This document shows positions 49,844 through 60,969 of a stretch of DNA of 64,000 nt, one piece after another. The notes below the pieces were generated by a model that had not been told where the DNA came from, did not search any database, and was given only the letters and a program-made list of their open reading frames with translations. How positions within the stretch are numbered: the first letter of the stretch is position 1; each line of letters opens with the position of its first letter. A program made the translations under genes and the position numbers. This stretch comes from Branchiostoma floridae (lineage: Eukaryota; Chordata; Leptocardii; Amphioxiformes; Branchiostomatidae). The DNA lies in the NCBI RefSeq assembly GCF_000003815.2, contig NC_049982.1, positions 28,270,329 to 28,334,328 on the forward strand. The letters run 5' to 3'.

Positions 49844-50759
49844 GTTGACCAGTTCTTCTGAACAGTGTTAGCAGGGACCTAACCTTGATTTACAGCGTGG
49901 ATGGGGTGTTGTCGAGTCGCTTGTGGCTCTCATAAATCGTCAAATGTCATACAATGATTGGAAGTTCGTATGCACCTGCCATTCCAAAATGGCGTCCTAG
50001 TTACAAATGCTTGTTTGCACACCACGATTCTTCCGCGGTCACAATATAGTGCGGTCTGGAAATATGGGAAGACATAAATATATATTTTTTGTGCAGCTTT
50101 TTGTCTTGCATTACTAATAATCTACTCATAAGCTACATAAGGTAATGGTTTAATAGTGTTGGAAATGTAATTTTAGGTGACTAAAATATTATTTGAGCCT
50201 CGTAGCTTGTTATTGTATCCTTGCGCGTTAAAAGGGTGCGCCATGCATTCAGCTATACGACTTTTAGCACGTTGACCTTTAAGGCATTGTTGTATTGAAA
50301 TTGATACCGTAAAATAAACAGGGGTGTGTCTGGGTGTGTAAACATGTGTTACCGATCGAATAAATCTATAACTCTGTAAATAATATCGTATACATGGATT
50401 CCTAAATTTAAAGAAGTCCTAAACTCCGCTTGTAAAAGAGTTTTATTTTACGATACAGATATGAATTTTAGGAAGTAAAACACGCATGCTACTTCACATT
50501 ATATGATAATTTAAAGTAAAGTTGTTCTTTCGTTCTTTAAAAAAAATCAGTATTGCGCTAAACTCCCCAAGTACTCTTTAGGCCACAGCATGTAGATTTT
50601 ATGGATGACATCGACGCGCTCATTAATTTTCGCCTGATTTCAGAAAAAAAAAGTCTGTTTTTTTTTCTTCTTCTTCAGGGATGGTCGGATAACGTTAGAC
50701 CCAAATGGATGAATAGGCTAATATTTACATGCAAAATTGACGCTAGATAGGTAGCCTTG

Positions 50760-51552
50760 ATAGTTGTGACTATCGACCAAAAAGCAGATGTAGTATATAT
50801 ATGTTATAGAATGTTTCTGTATTTGTATTAACCTGCTGTTTTGATGTTCATGTTGTGCAGTAACCCTGATCACTATTAATCTAAGATCGTTTTGCTTGTT
50901 GTTTTTGTTTGTTGTTTTCTCATTTCTGGATGAACTCTGATGGTTCGTTTCTTCTTGTTTGCTCTCCGGTTTTATAAAGCTGATTGCATGTCTGTGTAAA
51001 ACTGCTAAGAAAGCTCGCGTGCTTTTTTTAAATTTTTATTGTATGCTTGCTGTAAGAATGTTTTGTCTGTGTATTATCTATTTAGTTATTTTTGTCTGTA
51101 ATACTGATGCGATACCCATGTATACATGTATAAGCTATTTGATGTTTGTGTGTTGCGTTTAATGTTCCTATGTTTAGGTTGGGTGTGTAACTTGCTTGAG
51201 TAACTATTTTGGCGTATCTTATTACCTAGATGTCTAACCTACATCGACGTATGTTTAGGTTGGTTTAAGACTAATGTTGTAAACATTGCAAGTTCTGATG
51301 TTTTTGTGAGGTTGTTAGTGCTAAGATAGTGGTATCTTATGTATACGTATAGAGTGTTTTATTTATATTTGATCTGTTTATATTATTTTTGTGATTTCTC
51401 GTTTTTGTATTTGTAATTTCTTCAATTTTGTTGCATATGGGAATGTTTGAGTAATGTTTATGTAAATTTGTGATATGTGTAAAATTGAATCCAACATGGG
51501 AAGGAAAACTCTGCTCAAAAACCCAGAGATGACACCCCTGCATAGAAATCTA
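50760..51552. repeat. right arm of inverted duplication, distal part
   Basis: The reverse complement matches 37505-38195 throughout (for example CTTAGAAAGCTCGCGTGC counterparts), with several small gaps. No gene is present. 49844-50759 should contain the stomatin promoter but shows no named element. Confidence 0.7.
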
Positions 51553-52079
51553 CTATCTGGAATGGGTTGGCTGCTGACCTGCGTTGTTCTGGCGAGTAAG
51601 CAGCACAACAGTCTGTCGTAATGCCATTCAAACGACAACTCTTGAGGGCTACATTCAACAGATTTGGTAACAGCTATTGTATTGACCGTACCTGCACATG
51701 GACCACTTGCTGCGGTTGCAGCTCTTGCCTGGCATTAAGACGTGACGCTAGTGCCACGATTTTTGCCTAATGGTTGTGTATATTTTAATAATGTATATTG
51801 TTATTGTTGTATATATCATTGTATTGTATATTGTGTTGCGCTATTAATGTATGTTATGTATGGGAGGGCAGCCTTCAAAGGTGCATTATTGCACCTGTTT
51901 TGTCCTCCGTTTCACTATGTGAAAAACCCAAATAAAACAAGTGCTTTAAAAAAGCTGGCATTTTGCCAAGGTTTGCGTGTGTACACGGTTTTTTTCTAGT
52001 TATTGGAATGTGCTGAAACTATTGTTTATATTAAATGGATGTAAAAAGGAAACAAGAACAATTTAAAATCACCCTCCCC

Positions 52080-52380
52080 TGGACTCGATCCCGGACCGTA
52101 GCTCTGCAAATCAGGCTGACGTCAGAGGTATTTGTGTAGTGACCCCTGAACCCGGAAGTCACTTCTCTGCATCATAGCGCACTTTTCAGAAAATGATATC
52201 TCAGCAATCGTTTACCCCTGCTTTAACATTTTACATTGTCACGGTCTCCATAGTACATACTACAAATCTGGTAAGTTAGAAGGTCCAGTTCCTTTTCGAT
52301 AATACAGGGCGATCAATGAAAAATCGTGGCAATTTCCATTTTCGCACTGGAAATCCTACTAATGATAGGGTTTCCAGTCG
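52080..52380 (+). repeat. direct repeat, copy 1
   Basis: TGCAAATCAGGCTGACG, GGAAGTCACTT, ATATCTCAGCAATC, TACAAATCTGGTAAGTT and CACTGGAAATCCTACTAATG are shared in order with 54230-54510. A B-box-like GATCGAGTCC (minus strand, near 52090) hints at a SINE origin for copy 1. Confidence 0.6.
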
Positions 52381-54229
52381 AAATTGTTTTGTACCCAGGG
52401 GAATCAGAACATTTGTGTTCCCTAATAGAGGGTGCTGATTTATGAATATACAGAACAAAAATCGGACCTTCCGTTCCAGAGATATGGCCCTTTAAAGTTG
52501 CTGGGCGGTGTCCGCAGGTGTGGCGCCAGGTGTGAAAATCGCATTTCTAATTAGCAATAATTAAGAAAGTAAAAACATTGTGCCACTCAAAAGTTCTTTT
52601 CTGCACAGTCCAAGTAGTATTTTGTAGCAATCAAGTAAAGATAAGGTGTTTATTTGCCTTTTTCTTTCACTACAGGTGAGGTCAACCTGCTGAAAATTAA
52701 GTTTTTTCAGCATGGCACAGCTGGAAAAGTGGCCAATTATTTCCAGATGACCCCTTTTTGAAGAGCGATAATCAATTAACTGTTCATCCTATAACTAAGA
52801 TATTTCAGATATTGGAAATATGTAGTAGATTCTCTTAGCACAGTTTATTGCAGACATTCTAGAGACATGGTTACGAGATTATGTGTAATCAAAAATACTA
52901 ATTTGTAACATATCTCAAAAGGTCAAAGGTCATCGGCACCTGTCACTTATATAAGTCCACATAAAAAATTACCTATCAACATTCTTCTCTATCTCAGTGA
53001 CAAATATCACATGTTTAATATAACAGAATAGAAATAGTTTAGATAATTTCCACATCAATTATGCAAATTAGCTTCTGATTTGCATAATTGATATTTAATT
53101 ACACGAAGCATCACTTAATCTATCTACATACCAATAATCATGATGATCCGTCAACCCCTTCTTGAGTTATTCCCTTTCACAGTCTGACCATAAGCATTGA
53201 ATATCAGCATACCTTACTACTAAAGGGTTTTGGCGCATGCTAATTCTAAATTTGCCATCAAAACTATCACATTTCACCAGGAAATACTACTTTTACGACA
53301 TCTGATGACCAAAAGTATATAAAGATATTACCTATGAACCATGACCACCTGACTTTGTAACTGGTTTATTCAAGTTTATTGAACAATTGATAATTCTTTG
53401 ACATTACAACATATGTTTGAAAAGACTTGGTAGCTCCTCTTCTAAGCTGCACAGCTTTGAATGGTTGATACATTGTAATTCTCCCTCTGTGCCATCTCAA
53501 TTTCTTCTATGATGTTCCAGGTCCTATTCCCAATGCAGCATCTTGCAAATCTGAAAACTTTTAACATTGGAAATATCAGCAAAAACCTCTATGCCCTTGA
53601 TATCACATTCAACAACAAACACAACTTGCTATGTTATTGATTTTTTGGATCTTACAAGGTAAAAATTGAACTTCAGTGATCATCTCAACGTAAATATGCT
53701 CACGTTGGACACATTTACAAATGATGTTTCCTTTCATGAAGTTGGTGACAAAGAAAACAAAAGTTTTGCGTCTCAAACCTGAAACAAACGTGTCCGAACA
53801 TACAATGTATCTACACTTATAAAGGCTATCTGTATACAATTTAATGAATATCAATACGCTAATTATTTACATGGAAACGAGAATATTTTGATAATTATGG
53901 ACCCGCCTAACCAAGGAGGTTTCTTTAACCTCCCTGGCCTAACTAAATTTATATGCAGGGTCCTACGGCCGTAACTCACGGCCCGGACTCGGCACACCAC
54001 ACGGAGCGAGTCGCACATGTTGAACATTCACATCGCTAACTCACAAGTTACACACATAGATGCAACTTTTTGAAAAAATAAGACATCAATGGTGAAAAAT
54101 GCCATCTAAATTTGCAAACTGGAGGTAAACCACCTTAAAATTGCGGTACAAGAAAGTTCACGTACCAAATTGTAGCTTGTTTTCTTGTCTATCCAATCCT
54201 ACCATATATGGGTTGCTTCCAAATAAGGC

Positions 54230-54510
54230 TGAGATGCAAATCAGGCTGACGCAACGCCATGCCCGCAGAGCGCTCGAACACGTAAACGCGGAAGTGACTT
54301 TCCCGTCTCGCGAGGCATTTTCCCGAAGGCCATATCTCAACAATCTTTTATCCCCTGCTTAAAATTTTTACATTGCCAGGGCCTCCATACTATATACTAC
54401 AATTCTGGTAAGTTTGAAGTTCTAGGCCTTTCTCAATTTTACACGGCGATCAATCGAAAATCGCTACACGCACGGAAAACACCACCGCCTGGAAACCCTA
54501 CTAATGAATA
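54230..54510 (+). repeat. direct repeat, copy 2
   Basis: Same order of blocks as copy 1: TGCAAATCAGGCTGACG, GAAGTGACTT, ATATCTCAACAATC, TACAATTCTGGTAAGTTTG and CTGGAAACCCTACTAATG. Non-coding. Confidence 0.6.
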
Positions 54511-55144
54511 TTAACTAAGTCGCAAAGGAATCTGGGATAGGCTATATGTAACTGTTATATATATATACACGATTTATTTGGAAAACATTTCATCTTTATG
54601 AATTGGTAATACAACGTTAAAATGTAAGAGCAATAATTTAATTATATGCTGCATCAATCTTAGGAATATCATACTTAATTCATTTAATCTAATCAAATAT
54701 CAGGCCCCATTACGGACCACAGACAATGACTCACGACAGAGCTTTTAAATTGTATACAAATGCAGTGCAGATTTTGAACAGGTCCGTTCATCTCAACATC
54801 TCAACATCACTCCATCACAACGGCGACTATTCTGGTCTCAGAGCATTTTCTTAGCGGCAAAATGCAAAAATAAAGAAATCCTAGGGAAGAAACCCTTGCC
54901 TAACACAAAAAAGTCCTAGAGAGCAAACCATAGCCAAAAAAAGTGCTGGTGTGTTTACCGATACCAGTCACTGATATAATGTCTGAATTCATAATACAGT
55001 ACTATTTTTCTACCATGGTGTTATAACGTTACAGTATTTTGTATGGAGAAGTGAATGAAATCGTACTCAAAACATTTGTATGTTGGGAAAGTATTTCATT
55101 ATATTACAGTGACAATGTATAGTACATAAAAGTAGCGAGAAGGA

Positions 55145-55232
55145 ACACATGGTTTTAAGTTCGCGGTAAAGCGGCCACCGCGAAAACTGCGAACATAAGC
55201 TAGAACACCGCGAAGGTTTCTGCATCTACAGT
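55145..55232 (-). mobile_element. half MITE, TTCGCGG family
   Basis: It is the minus-strand counterpart of 37143-37230, with the same broken end, in the 3' flank of the intact ARF gene. Confidence 0.7.
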
Positions 55233-55415
55233 AGTTTCTTAGTACATTTTTGTACAGTCTATCGGTTATTGCACACCTTTTTGTATTATAGTCTGCATTG
55301 TCATTGTCCTCGCGTAGTGTCATAGTCTGCATAGGCTGACTGACATTAGTAGAAGTTGTAGTATCGGTTGTTGGTCTCCTGAGTGATCTTCTTAGGCAAT
55401 TTTGACTCAGTTTGT

Positions 55416-58400
55416 TCATGTAGCCGTCGCCTGTCCCACGTTGCCCCACCAGGACTTGAAGTACCTCACTACCGATTTGATGGGGTTGGCCTTGGTTATC
55501 GCGACAGCATCGTCCTTCGCCTCCACTACCGACTGCGTGACGTAATTGTGTGCCTCTTTAGAAGCGAGTTTGGCGGCCAGCCAGTCTAGTCCCTCGTACA
55601 GACCGTGTCCCTCCTTAGCCGAGGCTGGCTGAAGGTCTGGGTTTTTTAAAAAACACAGAAAATGTTAATACAAGCCAGCTTTGCTAAAGAAATACAAAAT
55701 TTCAACCTTTCGTTAGTACAGTTCAAAGACTATAATGTTATTTCAGTTGTTATGTAAACACCAAGAGCACCAAGCAAGTGCAAAAGCGAGAGACCTTCAG
55801 AAGATCAATAGCCTACCGTGGACCCAATGTCTGGAACAACCTACCACCAGACACACGTACGGCTCCAAATCTGGGCAGCTTTAAGAGACTCTTGAAGTAA
55901 AAGTAATTGACCAAAACGAACGGACACGGACTATGAACACTGAGCCATCTGCACCACTATATGTTTTGTACCATGTATGTGTAGTGATATAGGTTGATGA
56001 ATCTAATAGTACTCAATGTAATCTGTATCTGTATTATATTTTATATGACCCTGACCTCCCTCATGACCTCAATGAAAAGCGGCCTGCTGGCCGATTTGAG
56101 CTTCTCATGAATAAAGAAAGGTTCAAACAAACAAACAAACAAACAAAACATCACCACTACCAGGTTCCACTTAAAGTTAATCTCTCCAATACGTAATGGG
56201 ATGCAAAATAAGTATCGATAAAAGGTTTCATAGGAAATGTCTCCACCTCTAATGTGTTACCAAAAATATCGTTACTCACGCCAGTGGCGGCCTCTCAGCA
56301 ATGTGTCCAACTCCAACTTCTCTCTGATGACGTTAGGAGGTAGAGCGTTTGACAGGTCCTTCAAGGTAAAACACATGAAATTGCACTTAGAATATGTACA
56401 GTGACAATGCATTCTTGTATATCAAGTACCTATAATTTTTCTTTTAATCTAAAAACGAATATATATTAACGGTTATGTACAGCACGAAATATGTTGCAAA
56501 CATTTCACCTGTTTGTTAGCAAGAATCAAAAAGAGGCAGTTCCGCAGTTCATCCTCCTTTAGGTACATTCCTATCTCCTGACGCATTTCCGGTAGCCGTT
56601 CCCTGTCGTTGCTGTCCAACACAATGATGATGGCGTCCGTGTTTTGGTAATAGTGACGCCACAAAGGTCTCTGGGAGAAAAGAAAACAGAGCAATGAATA
56701 ATTTAGATTATCGAGAACTGCTTGAAACACTACAATTGAACTTTAAGAGTCGTAAAAATCCATTCTGTTTCTCATGTATCCCAAAGCATTTGTTTTACCA
56801 ATAACTGTTCAAAGTAAGGGTAAACAAACATCTCTCTTCACAATTCAGTAACGTAACCCAAAACGCTTGAGTGGCTCCACGAGCCTTGTTTTGCGGTGAC
56901 CTCAAAGTAAACAAAAAAAAGAAATAAAAAAAAAAAAAAGAAAAAGGATGCCATGAACTTGAATTTGTGTATCCCACTAGTACTTACGGCTTTATCACGT
57001 CCTCCCACGTCCCAAGAGGTGAACTTGACGTTCTTGTGTTCGATTGTCTCCACATTGAACCCTTTAGGAAACAAATAAGAAGTCTTGGGAAACAGACATA
57101 TGACATATTGACTAGGCCTCGCTAAAAATCTTCCAATGGTACAAACTGTAAGTACAGTAGTTGTCAGTATGTAGAACGACCTTGAAAAATAGCATGTTGC
57201 CTAATGTTTGCAAACTGATAATAAACAATTATATTCTCTATAATATAATATAATATAATATCTATCAAACATGACCGCATGTAATCCAGGCAGACCACTT
57301 ATTGACGTCCGAAATTTCATCAATTTGTAATCGTTTTCATGTTGTCAAAGAGCTCATGTACGACTCTGAAATCATATTACCACGGCATCACCATAACGCG
57401 AGATTTTAAATCCGGAAAGTACCCTGGCATATAAGAAAGAGCCAATGGGGGACCCCCCCCCCCCCCAACGTAATCATTTTAAGTCTCATCAAAACTATCC
57501 CCTGAATTGCCCGTCTGCCTGTGTTCCCTACCTATGGTTGGTATGGTGGTGACAACCTCACCAAGCTTCAGTCTATACAGGGTTGTAGTCTTTCCGGCTG
57601 CGTCCAAACCTAGGTTAAAAGAAACTCATTAAATTTACGTATACAGGATGACATACCTAGTGATGTACTGTGTGCGCATGCCGTGCCGTCTCTAACCTCC
57701 CCCAGTCCAGATTTCATAAGTCTGTATAGGATTGTGGTTTTGCCGGCACAGTCTAGTCCTGAAGTATATGTGAAGGCAGATTTGTATGTGAGAGAGCTCA
57801 GCAGTTAGTAGTGGTGTGTACCTAAAGCCCGGACTTGGAATTGGACCTAAAAATGTTTAGGTCCAAGTCCCAAAAAAACAACTAAATGTCCGGAGCCAAG
57901 TCCGGACTTGCAAAAAGCTATCTGTCATTTATGTTCCCTTTTTTTGCGTTTCGTCGCCCTCTGGCGACGAAACGCAATGTATTGGGTTTTACCTTCAGTG
58001 GTTGCTTCGATGCATGCATGGTTTTCGTTCAACACGACCGCATGCAACTGCTACAACTGTATGTTCGGAAATACCATATTGCATTGCATTGTGGTTTCGG
58101 ACTTCAATATCCTAGAAAATGGCCATATAACATCTATTCCACAAGATTGCACAAGAAAAAAAATGATTTTATCAAGAAAGCGACCGAAAATCGACATAAA
58201 TAATACTATGTAGTGAGGTTAAAGTATAATGTACACTCATTGAAACACGTGACAACTTAGCTCAATCGGTAAAGTCGTACGCCATCGGATCCGAAAGTCC
58301 CTGGTTCGAAACCGAGAGCGGATTTTTTTCTTTTTAAATATTGAAGATAATATATAAATATTCTATTTATTTATTGATATTATATTTTTATATATCATTT

Positions 58401-59845
58401 TTTATTTATTCTAGTATTCATTTCATATATGCAAGACCTTTGTCTTATGAATAGGACTTCATAGATTCCAAACCCGGCATTCGAATTTTTCTGTTCATGG
58501 TAATGGAAATACCGTGCAGCGGCTCCTATGCGCGGTAAGATGATTCTCGCAAAACACTCGCCACTAAACTACTATTCATGATGTAAACAGAGGCTCTTGA
58601 TGTTGTTTGCATGAATCTCCAGCAAAAACAGCGATCCTTTCTTACAGTAGCAAATGCTCTATTCTTCAGTATCTACTACACTCTACACGTGACAACTTAG
58701 CTCAATCGGTAAAGTCATACGCCTTCGGATCCGAAAGTCCCTGGTTCGAAACCGAGAGTGGATTTTTTTCTTTTTAAATATTGAAGATAATATATAAATA
58801 TTCTATTTATTTATTAATATCATATTTTTATATATCATTTTTTTAAATTTTAGTATTCATTTCATGTATGCAAGGCTTTGTCTTGGCTCCATTGTTCAGT
58901 ATCGACTTCATTCAGAAGTTTTCAACAACACGGACGTGGAAAGTCACACCGCTCGACACAAAAGTATGGAAATTTTCATGAATATTAGAAAAATTATCCA
59001 GGAAAACAAGGAAGAAATGTTGTAAATGCGGAAACCAGTATAATAGAGATGAGGTAGCTGTTAATTGGTTTGGATATTTGTTTGACATTTAGTAGTCAAT
59101 TTTGATAGAATCTTGTCACAGTGCTGATGGTGCTTTTTCAAGTGTACATAAGTACCTGAGTATATTGATAGATTTTATAATGAACTTATTGTACATTTAG
59201 AATAAAGTTGTAAGCCAAGACCAGCTATTAAACAGTACTCCTTTCCAAAAATTACAATTTTTCTTATAGACGTAACAGCCCTTGAGTGACTTTTTCTAAC
59301 AGATTTTACTTCAAGAAAAAGACAGTTCACCCTCATAAACGTAGACGAAACGCCAGCTTTTTTTAAAAGCACTTGTTTGTTCTAAAATTTTAACCATCTA
59401 AAACCTTCCATGGACAGTGAAATTTGCCCTGGAAAAAGACAAAAAAACATTTCATGTTTACACGGGCTGTATATAATTTGCATGTATTTTTTCACATTGC
59501 ATTTCAATTCATGCTAACGTTAACATGCAATTTTATCTGCACCATCCCCCCCCCCCCCCCCTCCCCCTAGTGCGCATACTAGTAATATGCAATGATGGGT
59601 TCAGGTTTGGACTTAAAGTCCGGACCTGAACCTGAACTGCTGGACCTGTAAGCTCACATATATTGTATAATAAATCTACACTACCAGCCCCCCCCCCCCC
59701 CCTCCCCTCCACACACACGTGAACACTATGTATATATGGATGGCTTGTGCTAGAAAAGTGCAGATTGACACTCACCTAACATAAGAATCCTGACCTCTTG
59801 TTGTCCGAACAATTTTGCGATAAGTTTTCCCATGTACAGTCCCAT
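55416..59845 (-). CDS. ARF-like small GTPase with C-terminal extension
   Basis: Exons 59845-59776, 57609-57532, 57061-56988, 56670-56509, 56358-56280 and 55636-55416 total 684 bases (227 aa). Gly2 is a myristoylation candidate. An amphipathic N-helix leads to the P-loop GLDAAGKT (24-31), switch I TTIPTIGFN (44-52), switch [17 protein letters not shown] (66-80), NKQD (126-129) and PASAKEG (158-164). Numbering equals ARF1 through the G domain, so Arg71 replaces the Gln71 needed for GTP hydrolysis. Residues about 181-227 form an extra tail ending in a basic/aromatic segment ([16 protein letters not shown]) that could bind membrane. ARFs are usually about 180 aa. It shares a divergent promoter region with a broken NTase-TPR exon at 60573. 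Confidence 0.92.
55765..56150 (+). mobile_element. 3' end of a CR1/Jockey-like LINE
   Basis: It reads [16 protein letters not shown], then [10 protein letters not shown] and a stop, the typical end of a LINE ORF2. A reading-frame slip just upstream shows it is dead. An AATAAA (near 56112) and a (CAAA)n tail follow. It is inserted in intron 5 of the ARF gene. Confidence 0.8.
57657..57758 (-). CDS. alternative P-loop exon of the ARF gene (candidate)
   Basis: Within ARF intron 1, a second exon-like block has an acceptor (ATACTTCAG) and a donor (CTAG/GTATGTC). It is open for 102 bases with the same entry and exit phase as exon 2. It reads [20 protein letters not shown] and then [13 protein letters not shown]. 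The P-loop is perfect, but the switch I segment (TTIPTIG in exon 2) is replaced. It could be a mutually exclusive exon or an old duplicate that is still open by chance. Confidence 0.5.
58245..58440 (+). repeat. tRNA-derived SINE, copy 1
   Basis: A-box TAGCTCAATCGG (58258-58269) and B-box GGTTCGAAACC (58303-58313) are followed by an AT-rich tail (TTTTTTTCTTTTTAAATATT) identical to copy 2 for over 100 bases. The T-arm has one mismatch. It lies in ARF intron 1. Confidence 0.7.
58685..58880 (+). repeat. tRNA-derived SINE, copy 2
   Basis: A-box at 58698-58709 and B-box at 58743-58753. The whole 195-bp unit repeats copy 1 in the same orientation 440 bases away. The central hairpin is the palindrome TTCGGATCCGAA. 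Either a SINE or a relic tRNA gene duplicate. Confidence 0.7.
59542..59705. repeat. two C homopolymers
   Basis: C-runs at about 59546-59562 and 59688-59702 in ARF intron 1. They create spurious Gly/Pro open frames. Confidence 0.7.
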
Positions 59846-59957
59846 TGTTGTAAATGTGATGATTGACAACGCCTAGAAAACCCTAAATATGTCACTATAT
59901 ACAGCCCAGTTTCTGTCGATAACGTTCCAGGTTCTGTTTTATGAACTGACAACCATG

Positions 59958-60070
59958 CCTTATATACCGTACGTTTTGTGTTCATAGCGATTACGTCACC
60001 CTTTGTAGTGTCATTACTTCCACGTGGAGTTTACCACCTATCCCGTGCCAACAAAACAAGAATGACGTCA
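59958..60070 (-). promoter_or_regulatory. divergent promoter, unit 3
   Basis: On the minus strand: TGACGTCA (60063-60070), CACGTG (60021-60026), TGACGTAA (59991-59998), then GGTATATAAGG (59958-59968) about 115 bases before the ARF ATG. The order and spacing match unit 1. Similarity continues past the CRE to about 60160, towards the NTase-TPR side. Confidence 0.72.
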
Positions 60071-60572
60071 TATTGGTCTTTTAACTGATGGAAGCGTCTT
60101 CTAGCGGTCCTGATAAGAACTGCTTGAAACACTACAAGTCTGTGACGTGTGCTCTTATTCAAGCAGATGTTCGGAGTAAATGTTTGCGATGACATAGATA
60201 AACTGTGTGAAGGTAGTATAAATGTAAATCATCATCGGTCGACGTGATCAAACATGTTCGCACATGTTTACACGACGGGGTTATACCGCCCCTTACGGGG
60301 TGACATACCCTTTCGTATGTAAAACTATCTGAAATGTTTACATGAATAACGAAAATCTGGATGCCATCGTACCTTCCGATATCTTTTGAAAAAAGGTATA
60401 CATGTATCAATACCATTGTATGATTTTGTATATCATATCTTTCTTTCCTTCTACATAAAATATGCTGAGACTCTCTTGAGTTAAGTATAAAGTAAGTCAG
60501 ACTCTGGAGATAATTGGGGGGGATTACGAAGAAAAACTGTTGGCCGAAATAAAGTCGGCACTATATTTAAGC

Positions 60573-60968
60573 CGAGGTGTTGTACAGGACCGCACTGATC
60601 CGGTGTAACGACTCAGATGTGGGAGAAAAACTTGAACATCGCAACCACTATGCGGAGAAATTAAGTTTAGGGAAATAAGCTATCTCATCTTCTTCTAGTA
60701 GTCTTTCTAAGAAAAAGAAAATGTCTTCGCTGGCTAATGTAGCAGAGAAGTTCCTCACTCTAGACAGAAGATTGGCTCTTAGTGACAACAGTGCCGATTT
60801 TCTTATTGAATATACCAGACTGATGGTAGAAGGGATCGTAAACGATGACAGTATGTTAGAGGTGGAAGCGACAAGAGTCTTGGTGACGTGTACCTGAAAA
60901 GAGGAACAGAAACTAGAGACACGACATGTTTGGCCAAGGACACTGCTCTACAGCACAACACACAAAAA
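60573..60968 (+). pseudogene. broken NTase-TPR exon 1
   Basis: Plus-strand translation gives VLYRTALIRCNDSDVGE, then an in-frame stop after LSLGK, then ANVAEKFLTLDRRLALSD and LIEYTRLMVEGIVNDDSMLE. A one-base shift precedes SLGDVYLKRGTETRDTTCLA, and another stop follows. The conserved N-terminus (MLRVC...) and all later exons are missing. It lies about 730 bases from the ARF start, head to head, the mirror image of unit 1. Confidence 0.85.
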
Positions 60969-60969
60969 T

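Larger units (their letters stand above)
51553..54870. other. 3.3-kb insertion relative to the other arm
   Basis: In the left arm the flanking sequences are contiguous at 37513 (GATTTCTATGCA). Here they are split by about 3.3 kb, which carries two direct copies of a 280-300-bp repeat (52080-52380 and 54230-54510), an R1 fragment (53040-53200) and AT-rich sequence. I could not recognise a transposase, integrase or other element gene, so the nature of the insertion is open. Confidence 0.5.

Noticed and set aside
53447-53551. Short minus-strand frame RCCIGNRTWNIIEEIEMAQR
   Set aside because: Looks protein-like but has no splice sites or recognised family; possibly an old transposon scrap.
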